Shown one piece after another: positions 25,823-34,712 of a stretch of DNA of 64,000 nt (positions are counted from its first letter, which is position 1; each line of letters begins with the position of its first letter). Below the pieces are notes generated by a model. That model saw nothing but the letters and a program-made list of their open reading frames with translations. It searched no databases and was not told the DNA's origin. Both the position numbers and the translations under genes were made by a program. Origin of the DNA: Massilia sp. PDC64 (GTDB lineage Bacteria; Pseudomonadota; Gammaproteobacteria; Burkholderiales; Burkholderiaceae_D); NCBI RefSeq assembly GCF_900101265.1, contig NZ_FMZS01000014.1, positions 113,578 through 177,577 of the forward strand, given 5' to 3'.

Positions 25823-25843
25823 TGCATGGTCCGCAATCATGCA
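25823..25843. promoter_or_regulatory. TGCATG-N9-CATGCA dyad in the LysR/NmrA intergenic region
   Basis: A perfect 6-bp inverted repeat with a 9-base spacer, 27 bases upstream of the regulator start I chose (inside the gene if the first ATG is used). LysR proteins bind such T-N11-A-type dyads in the divergent promoter. This is a likely binding site. Confidence 0.55.
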
Positions 25844-25875
25844 CGCTTTGGGTTCAACTTAACAGGAGAATTTCC

Positions 25876-26769
25876 ATGACTACCTCTCTTCCCTACGCCG
25901 TGTTCGGCGTGACCGGCCGCACCGGCGCCGCCGCAGCCGATGCGCTGTTGCGCGCCGGCCAGCCTGTCCGCGTCGTCGTGCGCGACCCGGCCCAAGGCCG
26001 CCAGTGGGCCGAACGCGGTGCGGAGTTCGCGATCGCCGACCTGACGGATGCGGATTCGATGACCCGGGCGCTCGACGGCGTCCGGGGCGCCTACGTCGTC
26101 AGTCCTCAACAGTACGACCGCGACGACCTGTTCGAGCACGCCGACCTGATTGCCGCGACCACGGCACGCGCGGCGGCTGCGGCGCGCGTACCCAGGCTCG
26201 TCGCCCTGTCTTCGGTGGGCGCCGACCGCGAGAGCGGCACGGGCTGGATCGGCATGAACCGCATGTTCGAGCAACGCCTGGGAGAAGCAGGCGTGCCTGT
26301 CGCCTTCCTGCGCGCGGCCTATTTCATGGAGAACTGGACGCCCATGGTCGGACACGCCGTGCGGAGCAGCACCCTGCCGACATTCCTGGCGCCGCCGGAG
26401 CGCACCATTCCGATGGTCGCCACCGCGGACGTCGGCAGTGCCGCAGCCGCGTTGCTGCAGGACGAATGGACGGGTCACCGCATCGTCACCCTTGCGGGCC
26501 CCGCGGACTATGCGCCGAACGACGTCGCCGCCAGCGTGGCGGCCACGCTCGGGAAGCGGGTCGACGTGGCCGTCCTGCCGGAAGCGCAGTGGCCCGACGC
26601 GCTGGCCGACGCCCGGTTCTCGACAGCCGCACTCGCCGGTTTCACCGAGATGACGCGTGGCCTCAACGGCTCGCATATCGACATCGGGAGCGATCCCGCC
26701 GCCGTCGCATGGAAGGGGCCCACGCCGCTGGAAAAGGTCATCGCCGGACTGGCGGGGCGCCAGCGCTGA
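25876..26769 (+). CDS. NmrA-like NAD(P)-binding protein
   Basis: 297 residues from ATG 25876 with AGGAGA about 6 bases upstream. It opens with a Rossmann motif (FGVTGRTGAAAADAL), then ALDGVRGAYVVSPQQYDRDD and RLVALSSVGADRE, typical of NmrA/HSCARG and quinone-oxidoreductase-like atypical short-chain dehydrogenases. There is no catalytic YxxxK motif. It probably senses or reduces quinones or aldehydes under the divergent LysR regulator. The exact substrate is not visible. Confidence 0.88.
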   Translation: MTTSLPYAVFGVTGRTGAAAADALLRAGQPVRVVVRDPAQGRQWAERGAEFAIADLTDADSMTRALDGVRGAYVVSPQQYDRDDLFEHADLIAATTARAAAAARVPRLVALSSVGADRESGTGWIGMNRMFEQRLGEAGVPVAFLRAAYFMENWTPMVGHAVRSSTLPTFLAPPERTIPMVATADVGSAAAALLQDEWTGHRIVTLAGPADYAPNDVAASVAATLGKRVDVAVLPEAQWPDALADARFSTAALAGFTEMTRGLNGSHIDIGSDPAAVAWKGPTPLEKVIAGLAGRQR

Positions 26770-26834
26770 GTTGAAAGCGACAATACAGTACACTGAATCC
26801 TGATCGCCCTACGTTCAATAGCCTCCTGCCTGCC

Positions 26835-27260
26835 ATGCAAATCCGCTCAGTCCTGTCCGCACTCCTGTTCCTCGTCCCGGTCGCCTCCATTGCTTCGGAA
26901 GGGATGATTTACGGTTTCGTTTACGAGTGTGAGGCGGATGAAATAAATCGAGTCATGATCGAAACCTGCACAAGCCGGTTTCCCGGCTTGGCAAACGAAG
27001 CCGATGCGGCGCTTGCAGCGTGGCGCGACCGCAATCTGGACAAGGCGAACGCGGCCAGGAAAGCCTGTTCCAATGAGCTCAGTGCAGCAGCGGCATCCAT
27101 GTCGGCCAGTGATCTCGAGGCTGCCCGCAAGCGGGTGGCCGATATCAGGGCAGAGATGCTGTCCGGCTTCGAAGCCGAGATCCGCAAGCGGGGCATCGCG
27201 CCCTGCCGCGAAGCCCTGAAGCAGTTACAACAAGCCGACGGACCACTCGAAATTCGCTAG
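26835..27260 (+). CDS. Secreted hypothetical protein
   Basis: 141 residues with a signal peptide (about 1-20). The mature part is mostly alpha-helical with conserved-looking Cys pairs (FVYECEAD, IETCTSR, RKACSNEL, APCREAL) that could form two disulfides. It is not recognised. It lies 65 bases after the NmrA-like gene and 8 bases before the Rof gene, so it may belong to the same transcript as the latter. Confidence 0.65.
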   Translation: MQIRSVLSALLFLVPVASIASEGMIYGFVYECEADEINRVMIETCTSRFPGLANEADAALAAWRDRNLDKANAARKACSNELSAAAASMSASDLEAARKRVADIRAEMLSGFEAEIRKRGIAPCREALKQLQQADGPLEIR

Positions 27261-27268
27261 AATCAGAC

Positions 27269-27505
27269 ATGGACCAGCCCTACATCCCCATCAACTGCGA
27301 GCGCCATGACGAACTGCTGGCGCTGGCGACCGTGCGCCGGCCGTGCACGCTGGAGGTGGAGCGTCCCGATGGCACGCGTGAAAGCGTGGCTGGCGTGATC
27401 GAGGATGTCTACACCGAGACCGGCGCCGAATACCTGCGGCTGCGTGGCGGTCCGACGGTGCGGCTCGATCGGATCCGGACGCTCGACAGCCGCCCCTTCC
27501 CATGA
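27269..27505 (+). CDS. rof: Rho-binding antiterminator (Rof/YaeO family)
   Basis: 78 residues. The N-terminus YIPINCERHDELLALATV matches the Rof signature PINC..HD.LELA, followed by a short beta-barrel-like region ending in VRLDRIRTLDS, as in E. coli YaeO. Rof binds Rho and blocks its RNA contacts, reducing termination. The gene overlaps the next start by ATGA, so the downstream protein is translationally linked to it. Confidence 0.88.
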   Translation: MDQPYIPINCERHDELLALATVRRPCTLEVERPDGTRESVAGVIEDVYTETGAEYLRLRGGPTVRLDRIRTLDSRPFP

Positions 27506-28176
27506 CCGGAGACTATCCCTACGCAGCACGGGACCTGTTTTCGAGATGGCGCGCCAGCAGTCCCGATTTGCAGGATCACTTCGTCGAGGACGGTATCATC
27601 GATCCGGCCCGGTGGGTCCAGGCCGGCACGCGGATTCTTTTCGTACTTCGGGAAACGAACGGCTACCGCGGCAACATCGCAGCGCTGATTCATAAGGCGT
27701 GCACGACACATCCATCCAGCAAGCTGTGGGATCGCCCCACCTTCCACAACGTCGGGCGTTGGGCACATGGACTTCTCCACGCCGGGGACGCAAGTTGTCC
27801 AGGCTTCGCCGACGCACACAACAGCAGGAAAACTGCGCTACTCGCATGCGCCTTCATCAACTTGAAAAAGACCACGGGAGGTGCCAGGGCGACTAACGCC
27901 GTGGAGCACGCCGCTGCACGCGACGCCATCTTCCTGCGCGAACAGATCGAGTTGATCGATCCCGGGATCGTGGTGTGCGGCGGGACCTATCGAGCGATCA
28001 AACAACACCTTTATCCGGCAATGCGACGCGTCGGCCCACGCGTGCACGAGGCAGGCGGACGGATCTTCATCAACGCCCATCATCCGTCGTACCTGAAGAA
28101 GACTGCGGATATGTATGATGATGTGGTGGGCAACTACCAGCGATATCGGGCTGCGTCGAAGGCGAAGACCGTGTGA
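27502..28176 (+). CDS. Uncharacterised protein, weak uracil-DNA-glycosylase-like features
   Basis: 224 residues from ATG 27502, overlapping the rof stop (ATGA). Blocks such as TRILFVLRETNGYRGN, ACAFINLKKTTGG, IVVCGGTYRAIKQH and a C-terminal AHHPSY have the spacing of the UDG superfamily (substrate loop, then an HPS-type motif), but the usual catalytic signatures are not clear, so this is only a suggestion. It is soluble, with no signal peptide. Physical coupling to rof is its main contextual clue. Confidence 0.65.
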   Translation: MTGDYPYAARDLFSRWRASSPDLQDHFVEDGIIDPARWVQAGTRILFVLRETNGYRGNIAALIHKACTTHPSSKLWDRPTFHNVGRWAHGLLHAGDASCPGFADAHNSRKTALLACAFINLKKTTGGARATNAVEHAAARDAIFLREQIELIDPGIVVCGGTYRAIKQHLYPAMRRVGPRVHEAGGRIFINAHHPSYLKKTADMYDDVVGNYQRYRAASKAKTV

Positions 28177-28197
28177 ACGACGCACCGGTCATCCTGG

Positions 28198-28887
28198 CTA
28201 GGCCACATTCAAACCCAGCCCCCGCACCAACTCGGCCGCCTGCCGCGTGGAGATGGTCGCCCCGGCAAACTGCTTCGCATTCGACAGCTTCAGGCCGCCG
28301 AGATCCGCCTCGCGCAGGTCGGCCGCGTCGAAGCGCGTGTCCTTGATGTGGGCCTCGCGCAGGCCGCAACCCTCTTCGAACACGGCCTCGCGGAAGTCGC
28401 AGCCCGACAGGTCCGCATCGGCGAAATCCAGCCCGCGCAAGACCGCCTTGCGAAACGACATCCGGCGCAGGTCGGCCCCGACGAGCAGGCAGTCCTCGAA
28501 CGAGAGTCCCAGTTGGCTCACTTCCTCGAACCGCGCGCCCGTCAGCTTGCAGCCGCGGAACGCGACGGACGCCAGCTTGGCCCGGCGCCACCCCGCGTTG
28601 TTCAAGTCGCAGGACTCGAACCTCGCATCGACCAGGTCGGCCGATTCGAAATCCGCATGGCCGCCGCGGCAGCGCTGCCAGCGCGTGCGCGCCAGGTTCG
28701 CGGCATAGAACGACGTCTCGGACACGGCGCAGCGGACGAACGCGCAATCCTGCAGGTTCAGGCGCGACAGGTCCGCGCCGGTGAGGTCGCAGTCTTCGAG
28801 GACGAGCAGCGTGTCGGCCGCCAGCAGGGTGTCGATGCGTGCGCGGTCGACCTGCTCGCCGCTCAGGGTCACGGTGGTTCGGGACAT
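28198..28887 (-). CDS. Pentapeptide-repeat protein, Qnr/McbG-like
   Basis: 229 residues made of tandem A(D/N)LXX-type repeats (LTGADLSRLNL, ADFESADLVDARF, LVGADLRRMSF, ADLSGCDFREAVF, AADLREADLGGL), giving a right-handed quadrilateral beta-helix. The total length, a break near the middle (SQLGLSFEDC) and a capping C-terminal helix TRQAAELVRGLGL match Qnr- and McbG-type proteins that mimic DNA and protect gyrase. Chromosomal relatives have mostly unknown roles. It is preceded on the same strand by a 108-residue gene only 4 bases upstream. Confidence 0.85.
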   Translation of the reverse strand: MSRTTVTLSGEQVDRARIDTLLAADTLLVLEDCDLTGADLSRLNLQDCAFVRCAVSETSFYAANLARTRWQRCRGGHADFESADLVDARFESCDLNNAGWRRAKLASVAFRGCKLTGARFEEVSQLGLSFEDCLLVGADLRRMSFRKAVLRGLDFADADLSGCDFREAVFEEGCGLREAHIKDTRFDAADLREADLGGLKLSNAKQFAGATISTRQAAELVRGLGLNVA

Positions 28888-28891
28888 GGAC

Positions 28892-29218
28892 TCAGCGCGT
28901 CTCGACGCGCGCCGACGCGTGGATCGTACAGCCGCGGTGCACGTTTTCCAGGAACCGCAGCGCTTCCTCCAGCCGGCACGAGGACGGCAGCATGCGGCCC
29001 AGCGATTCGTCGTCGGCGATGCGGTCGACCCCGTACGCGATCGCGCGCGAGATGTCGCGGGCCTCGCGGCCGTCGCTGTTGTACAGGGCGTCGTACACGC
29101 CAACCTCTTCCCACAGCGGGACGTAGCCGGGACTGATGCTGTCCTGGAAGGCGACGGACGGCGCCGCGTCCTCGTCCTGGGATATCAGCCGAAACACGAA
29201 ACTCACGGGAAACTCCAT
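28892..29218 (-). CDS. Hypothetical protein upstream of the pentapeptide-repeat gene
   Basis: 108 residues, acidic and soluble. It starts MEFPVSFVFRLISQDED and contains YVPLWEEVGVYDALYNSDG and RLEEALRFLENVHRGC. Not recognised. The stop lies only 4 bases before the start of the pentapeptide-repeat gene, so the two form an operon and may act together. Coding quality appears consistent with neighbours. Confidence 0.65.
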   Translation of the reverse strand: MEFPVSFVFRLISQDEDAAPSVAFQDSISPGYVPLWEEVGVYDALYNSDGREARDISRAIAYGVDRIADDESLGRMLPSSCRLEEALRFLENVHRGCTIHASARVETR

Positions 29219-29265
29219 CGATCTTCGAAACAGGGGGCCGATGCTACCACGGCCTGCGCGCTTTT

Positions 29266-30501
29266 TCAGTCAGCGTCCGCCAGCGCGCGGTCGACGAGTT
29301 CGATCCAGTGCGTCACCGGCGTCGCCGTCCCCGACTGCAGGTGCGACATGCAGCCCACGTTGGCCGACACGTATTCCTGCGCGCCCGTCGCTGCGAGGTT
29401 CTCGAGCTTGCGGTCGCGCAGCGCGTGCGCGAGGTCGGGATGCAGCACGGAATACGTACCCGCCGAGCCGCAGCACAGATGACTTTCCGCGCACAGCACG
29501 ACGTCGACGCCGGCCGCGCGCAGCACGCCCTCGACCTTGCCGCGGATCTGCTGGCCGTGCTGCAGGGTGCACGGCGGGTGGAACGCGACGCGCTCGTGGA
29601 TGCGTCCCGAAAGAAGCCTGGAGATCTCGCCCTCGAAGTCGCACATGATCTCGGATAGGTCCTTCGTCAGCGCGGAGATGCGCGCCGCCTTTGCGGCATA
29701 CGCCTCGTCGTGCGCGAGCAGGTGGCCGTAGTCCTTGACCGTCACGCCGCAACCGGATGCCGTCATCACGATGGCCTCGACACCGCCCCGCTCCACGTAC
29801 GGCCACCACGCGTCGACGTTGCGGCGCATGTCGGCCAGGCCGCCGTCCTGGTCGTTCATGTGGAAGCGCACGGCGCCGCAGCAGCCCGCGCGTGGCGCGG
29901 ACAGGAGCTGGATGCCCAACACATCGAGCACGCGCGCCGTCGCCGCATTGATGTTCGGCGCCATCGCCGGCTGCACGCAGCCTTCCAGCACCAGCATCTT
30001 GCGCGCGTGTTCGCGCATGGGCCGGTGACCGGGCGCGCGCGCCGGCTGCAGCTTGTCCTGCAACGCGGGCGACAGCAGCGGGCGCACCATCTGCCCCGCC
30101 TTGAACGCGGGCTTGAACAGGCCGGCGCGCGGCAGGAATTCCTTCAGGGTCGTGCGTTTCACCCTGTCCGCGAACGGACGCGGTACGCGCGCTTCGACCA
30201 CCTTGCGGCCGATGTCGACGAGGCGCCCGTACTTCACGCCGGACGGGCACGTGGTTTCGCAATTGCGGCACGTGAGGCAGCGGTCAAGATGCAGCTGCGT
30301 CTTGCGCGTGGGCGTCTCGCCTTCCAATACCTGCTTGATCAGGTAGATGCGGCCGCGCGGGCCATCCAGTTCGTCGCCCAGCAGCTGGTAGGTCGGGCAC
30401 GTGGCGGTGCAGAAGCCGCAGTGCACGCAGGCGCGCAGGATCGCGTCGGCCTCGATGCCGTCGGGTGTGCCCTTGATGAAATCGGCGAGATTCGTTTGCA
30501 T
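29266..30501 (-). CDS. glcF: Glycolate oxidase iron-sulfur subunit
   Basis: 411 residues. Two ferredoxin-type 4Fe-4S motifs are visible near the N-terminus (CVHCGFCTATCPTY and CLTCRNCETTCPSG). Two CCG-type cysteine domains follow (GCCGAVRFH and LCCGSAGTY). It transfers electrons from the GlcD flavoprotein to the quinone pool during glycolate oxidation to glyoxylate. It is the last gene of the glcD-glcE-glcF operon, 6 bases after glcE. Confidence 0.95.
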   Translation of the reverse strand: MQTNLADFIKGTPDGIEADAILRACVHCGFCTATCPTYQLLGDELDGPRGRIYLIKQVLEGETPTRKTQLHLDRCLTCRNCETTCPSGVKYGRLVDIGRKVVEARVPRPFADRVKRTTLKEFLPRAGLFKPAFKAGQMVRPLLSPALQDKLQPARAPGHRPMREHARKMLVLEGCVQPAMAPNINAATARVLDVLGIQLLSAPRAGCCGAVRFHMNDQDGGLADMRRNVDAWWPYVERGGVEAIVMTASGCGVTVKDYGHLLAHDEAYAAKAARISALTKDLSEIMCDFEGEISRLLSGRIHERVAFHPPCTLQHGQQIRGKVEGVLRAAGVDVVLCAESHLCCGSAGTYSVLHPDLAHALRDRKLENLAATGAQEYVSANVGCMSHLQSGTATPVTHWIELVDRALADAD

Positions 30502-30507
30502 GGTCTG

Positions 30508-31551
30508 TCAGTACATCCGACCGGGGTTGAAGATGCCGGCCGGGTCGAACCCGGCCTTCAAACGTTCGTGGATGCGGGCGATGGCCGGTACCAGCGGCTG
30601 GAACACGCCGACGCTTTTGTCGCCGCCGCGGAACAGCGTCGCGTGGCCGCCGCAAGCCGCGACGGTCGCACGGATGCGTTCCGCCGCATCGCCCGGTGCA
30701 CGCAGCCAGCGCTGCGCCCCGCCCCACTCGATCAGTTGCGGGCTGCCGAGCACGATGGCGCCGACCGTCGACGGCACGGACAAGCGCCACAGCGGCATAT
30801 CGCCATCGAAGAACGCATGCTGCTGCTCGCGCAGGCTCGCCCAGAAGCGCGAACAGTCGGGCATCACGTCACCGCCCAGCGACCGGATCGCGGCATCGAC
30901 GGCCGCATTCGCGCCGGACAGCCGCAAGGCCAGCATGCCGTCATGCCAGCAGCTCGCGGACACGGGCAGCGGCTGCCCGGCCCATTCGTTCAGGCGACGG
31001 ATCGCATCCACTTCGGCCACGCCGTCGAACACGAGCGTCGCTTCGCGCGGCGCGCGCGGCAACACTTTGACGGAGACTTCCAGCAGCAGGCCCAGGGTGC
31101 CGAGCGACCCGGCCAGCAGGCGCGACACGTCGTAGCCTGCCACGTTCTTCATCACCTGGCCGCCGAACGACAGCACGTCGCCCTTGCCGTCCAGGAGCTT
31201 GCAGCCGAGGACGAAGTCGCGCACGGCACCGCTGTTCGCGCGGCGCGGACCCGACAAACCGCTGGCGATCGCACCGCCCAGGGTGGCGCCAGGTCCGAAA
31301 TGCGGCGGCTCGAACGCCAGCATCTGTCCCCGCTCCGCAAGCGCCGCCTCGATCTCGGCCAGCGGCGTGCCGCAGCGTGCCGTGATCACGAGTTCCGTCG
31401 GCTCGTAGTCGACGATGCCGGTGTAGTCGCGCGTGTCGAGGATGTCGCCCTCGAGCCGCTGTCCGTACCAGTCCTTGGTGCCGCCGCCGCGGATGCGCTG
31501 CGGGCGTCCGCTGCGGATGCGTTCCTGAAAAGATTCGACGATGTTCTGCAT
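30508..31551 (-). CDS. glcE: Glycolate oxidase subunit, FAD-binding
   Basis: 347 residues from ATG 31549-31551; the longer frame through glcD is spurious. The FAD PCMH domain is present (RIRGGGTKDWYG, FGPGATLGGAIASGL, NVAGYDVSRLLAGSLG), and the C-terminal catalytic part is short, as in GlcE. It forms the glycolate oxidase complex with GlcD and GlcF. It begins 2 bases after the stop of glcD. Confidence 0.95.
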   Translation of the reverse strand: MQNIVESFQERIRSGRPQRIRGGGTKDWYGQRLEGDILDTRDYTGIVDYEPTELVITARCGTPLAEIEAALAERGQMLAFEPPHFGPGATLGGAIASGLSGPRRANSGAVRDFVLGCKLLDGKGDVLSFGGQVMKNVAGYDVSRLLAGSLGTLGLLLEVSVKVLPRAPREATLVFDGVAEVDAIRRLNEWAGQPLPVSASCWHDGMLALRLSGANAAVDAAIRSLGGDVMPDCSRFWASLREQQHAFFDGDMPLWRLSVPSTVGAIVLGSPQLIEWGGAQRWLRAPGDAAERIRATVAACGGHATLFRGGDKSVGVFQPLVPAIARIHERLKAGFDPAGIFNPGRMY

Positions 31552-31553
31552 GT

Positions 31554-33035
31554 TCAAAAGCGCGGCAGGTTGGCAAACGGCAGCACGCCGCCGGACACGC
31601 GCATGCGGCCCAGTTCCGCGCAGCGGTTCAGGGTCGGAATGGCCTTGTTGGGATTGAGGAGCATGCCCGGATCGAACGCGCGCTTTACGGTAAAAAAGGC
31701 ATCGAGTTCCTTCGCACCGAACTGCACGCACATCGAATCGATCTTCTCGACACCGACGCCATGTTCGCCCGTGATGGTGCCGCCCACTTCCACGCACAGC
31801 GCGAGGATGGCGGCACCGAAGGCTTCCGCGCGATCCAGTTCGCCCGGCTGGTTGGCGTCGAAGAGGATCAACGGGTGCATGTTGCCGTCGCCCGCGTGGA
31901 ACACGTTCGCGCAGCGCAGGCCGAACGTCGTCTCCATCTCCTCGATGCGCGCCAGCACGTGCGCCAGCTGCTTGCGCGGGATCGTCCCGTCCATGCAGTA
32001 GTAGTCGGGCGAGATGCGGCCGGCGGCCGGGAACGCGTTCTTGCGGCCGGACCAGAAGCGCAGGCGCTCCGCCTCGCTCTGCGACACCGTGATCGCACTG
32101 GCGCCGGCTTCGCGCAGCACCTCCGTCATGCGCGCGATTTCTTCCGCCACTTCGAGGGCCGTGCCGTCCGCCTCGCACAGCAGGATGGCGGCCGCGTCCA
32201 GGTCGTAGCCCGCCTTCACGAACGGCTCGACCATGCGCGACGAGGTCCGGTCCATCATCTCCAGGCCGGCCGGGATGATGCCGGCCGCGATCACGCTGGC
32301 GACCGCGTTGCCGCCTGTCGCCACGTCGTCGAACGAGGCCATGATCACCTGCGCCTGCGCCGGTTTCGGCACGAGTTTCACGGTGACTTCCGTGACGATG
32401 CCCAGCATGCCTTCCGAGCCGATGAACACGGCCAGCAGGTCGAGGCCCGGAGAATCCAGCGATTCGCCCCCGAGCTCGATCACGTCGCCTTCGATCGTAC
32501 AGACGCGCACGCGCAACACGTTGTGCACGGTGAGGCCGTACTTCAGGCAGTGCACGCCGCCCGAGTTCTCGGCCACGTTGCCGCCGATCGTGCAGGCGAT
32601 CTGCGACGACGGGTCGGGCGCGTAATACAGGTTGAACGGCGCGGCCGCTTCCGAGATGGCGAGGTTGCGCACGCCCGGCTGCACGACGGCCGTGCGCGCA
32701 TACGGTTCCACGCGCAGGATGCGATTGAGTCTCGCCGTCGAGATCACGACGCCGTCCGCCAGCGGCTGTGCGCCGCCGGACAGTCCCGTGCCCGCGCCGC
32801 GCGGCACGATGGGCACGTTCAGGTCGCGGCAGACTTTCAGGATCGCGAGCACCTGCGCCTCGTCGTCCGGCAAGGTCACGATCATCGGCAGCTGGCGGTA
32901 GGCGGCCAGGCCATCGCATTCGTAAGGACGGGTGTCTTCGGGATCGGCGAGGACGGCGCGCGCGGGAAGCACGGCACGCAGCGCGGCGGCCACTTGCTGC
33001 CTACGCTCGGGGTCGACTGGAATCGAAGGAATCAT
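31554..33035 (-). CDS. glcD: Glycolate oxidase subunit, FAD-linked
   Basis: 493 residues. The FAD-binding signature is VPRGAGTGLSGGAQP, with DPSSQIACTIGGNVAENSGG and the FAD-linked oxidase C-domain motifs VFHAGDGNMHP and GEHGVGVEKID. It oxidises glycolate (and often D-lactate) to glyoxylate, feeding electrons to GlcE/GlcF. It is the first gene of the operon. The 74-base gap to the divergent adenosyltransferase gene holds both promoters; I see no riboswitch there. Confidence 0.95.
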   Translation of the reverse strand: MIPSIPVDPERRQQVAAALRAVLPARAVLADPEDTRPYECDGLAAYRQLPMIVTLPDDEAQVLAILKVCRDLNVPIVPRGAGTGLSGGAQPLADGVVISTARLNRILRVEPYARTAVVQPGVRNLAISEAAAPFNLYYAPDPSSQIACTIGGNVAENSGGVHCLKYGLTVHNVLRVRVCTIEGDVIELGGESLDSPGLDLLAVFIGSEGMLGIVTEVTVKLVPKPAQAQVIMASFDDVATGGNAVASVIAAGIIPAGLEMMDRTSSRMVEPFVKAGYDLDAAAILLCEADGTALEVAEEIARMTEVLREAGASAITVSQSEAERLRFWSGRKNAFPAAGRISPDYYCMDGTIPRKQLAHVLARIEEMETTFGLRCANVFHAGDGNMHPLILFDANQPGELDRAEAFGAAILALCVEVGGTITGEHGVGVEKIDSMCVQFGAKELDAFFTVKRAFDPGMLLNPNKAIPTLNRCAELGRMRVSGGVLPFANLPRF

Positions 33036-33109
33036 GGAACGATTGTAAGCACAATCACAAGGATTTGGCGTATGCTCCGGCTATCTTTTTTTGTGGGCAG
33101 GATATAAGC

Positions 33110-33664
33110 ATGGGCAATCGACTTTCGAAGATCGCGACCCGCACGGGCGACGACGGCAGCACCGGCCTCGGCGACGGCAGCCGCACCGGTAAAGACAGCG
33201 CGCGCATCGCGGCGCTGGGCGACGTCGACGAGTTGAATTCCTTCGTCGGCCTGCTGCTGTGCGAAGACATGCCGGGCGACCTGCGCGAGGAACTCGTCAC
33301 GATCCAGCACGACCTGTTCGACCTGGGCGGCGAGCTGTGCATCCCCGGCTACCAGCTGATCAAGGACGAGCAGGTGGCGCGCCTGGACGCGCTGCTGGAA
33401 AAGTACAACGCCGATTTGCCGATCCTGAAGGAATTCATCCTGCCGGCCGGCTCGCGCGCCGCGTCGCTCGCGCACGTGTGCCGCACCGTGTGCCGCCGCG
33501 CCGAACGCGCCATCGTCGCGCTGTCGAAGACGGACACGATCAATGCGCAGCCGCGCCAGTACGTGAACCGCCTGTCGGACCTGATGTTCGTGCTGGCACG
33601 CGTGCTGAACCGGTACGCCGGCGGCAGCGACGTGCTGTGGCAGCACGAACGCAAGCGCACCTGA
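33110..33664 (+). CDS. ATP:cob(I)alamin adenosyltransferase, PduO type
   Basis: 184 residues from ATG 33110. The N-terminal KIATRTGDDGSTGLGDGSR matches the PduO ATP-binding region, and DVDELNSFVGLL and RTVCRRAERAIVALS follow, with NRYAGGSDVLW at the end. It transfers the adenosyl group from ATP to cob(I)alamin, forming adenosylcobalamin, in the cytoplasm. It is followed after 10 bases by the rhomboid gene, though a functional link is not obvious. Confidence 0.95.
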   Translation: MGNRLSKIATRTGDDGSTGLGDGSRTGKDSARIAALGDVDELNSFVGLLLCEDMPGDLREELVTIQHDLFDLGGELCIPGYQLIKDEQVARLDALLEKYNADLPILKEFILPAGSRAASLAHVCRTVCRRAERAIVALSKTDTINAQPRQYVNRLSDLMFVLARVLNRYAGGSDVLWQHERKRT

Positions 33665-33674
33665 CGGAGTGCGG

Positions 33675-34712
33675 ATGACGGCAACCTTCGACGTCCGCTT
33701 CCACGCCGGCCGGGCCAACTGGCCGGCCAATCCGTTCCACTTCCAGGGCAAGGGCCAGGTCGTCGTCGAACCCGACTTCGTCCTCGTGCGCGGCAGTACC
33801 CACCGCTCGTTCCGTTTCCCGGCGCGCGCCGAACACCGGCTGCGCATGGTCGACATCGTCAACGCGTACAGCGAAGGCGAGGACGTGTATTTCCACGTGC
33901 TGGGCGTGCGCGAGAACCTTGCCGTCGGCTTTTCCGCACCGGACGCGGCGACGGCGCAGCAACTCGTCGCGCTCCTGCCGGCACGCCAGACCGAAGCCTT
34001 CGCCGTCGCCCACGCGGAACGCAATGCCTTCCACGACCGGATCGATTACTGGAGTCCGTCGACGCCCGTGATCTGGACGCTGCTGGCGCTGAACGTCGGC
34101 ATCTACTTCCTCATGTGGCTCGTGCGCAGCAGCCTGCCCGGCGGCATGGTGGGATCGGTGCTGGGCTGGGGCTGGAATTCGAACTACGACGCGGTCCTGC
34201 GCTCGGCCCAACTCGTCATCTGGGGCTCGAACGTGGGCGACAGGACGCTGCACGGCGAACCGTGGCGCCTCTTCACGTCGCTGTTCCTGCACGGGAGCCT
34301 GCTGCACCTGGCGTTCAACATGATCGCGCTGTGGCAGGTGGGCCAGCTGGTCGAGCGCCTGTTCGGCAGCCTGCGCTTCGTCGCGCTGTACCTCGTTGCC
34401 GGCCTGTGCGGCAGCATCGCCAGCGTGATGTGGAATCCGCACGTGAACAGCGTGGGCGCATCCGGCGCGATCTTCGGCATCGTCGGCGGGCTGTTCGCGT
34501 TCATGCGGCGCGAGAACAGCGGCATGCCGCCCACCGTCGTCAACGACCTGCGCGGTTCGCTGCTGCCGTTCCTGGTGTTCAACCTGGCGGCCGGCTTCCT
34601 GTATCCTCACACGGACAACGCGGCCCACATCGGCGGCCTCGTTGGCGGCTGGCTGGCCGGCCACCTGCTGGCCCGCTCGCTGCACGTCCCGGCAGAGAGA
34701 CCCACGACATGA
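33675..34712 (+). CDS. Rhomboid family intramembrane serine protease
   Basis: 345 residues from ATG 33675 with ACGGAG 6 bases upstream. A soluble N-terminal domain of about 115 residues precedes the membrane core. The core carries the rhomboid hallmarks HGSLLHLAFNMIALWQVG, the catalytic Ser263 in GASGAIFG and the His318 in NAAHIGGLVGG. It cleaves transmembrane substrates at the inner membrane. Its stop overlaps the start of the 2OG-oxygenase gene (ATGA), an unusual pairing that suggests coupled expression. Confidence 0.93.
   Translation: MTATFDVRFHAGRANWPANPFHFQGKGQVVVEPDFVLVRGSTHRSFRFPARAEHRLRMVDIVNAYSEGEDVYFHVLGVRENLAVGFSAPDAATAQQLVALLPARQTEAFAVAHAERNAFHDRIDYWSPSTPVIWTLLALNVGIYFLMWLVRSSLPGGMVGSVLGWGWNSNYDAVLRSAQLVIWGSNVGDRTLHGEPWRLFTSLFLHGSLLHLAFNMIALWQVGQLVERLFGSLRFVALYLVAGLCGSIASVMWNPHVNSVGASGAIFGIVGGLFAFMRRENSGMPPTVVNDLRGSLLPFLVFNLAAGFLYPHTDNAAHIGGLVGGWLAGHLLARSLHVPAERPTT

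Noticed and set aside
30508..32919. 803-codon single gene spanning glcE and glcD
   Set aside because: The extension is out of the glcD frame; glcE starts at 31551 with normal motifs.
33036..33109. Cobalamin riboswitch upstream of the adenosyltransferase gene
   Set aside because: The 74-base gap is too short and has no B12-box-like element.
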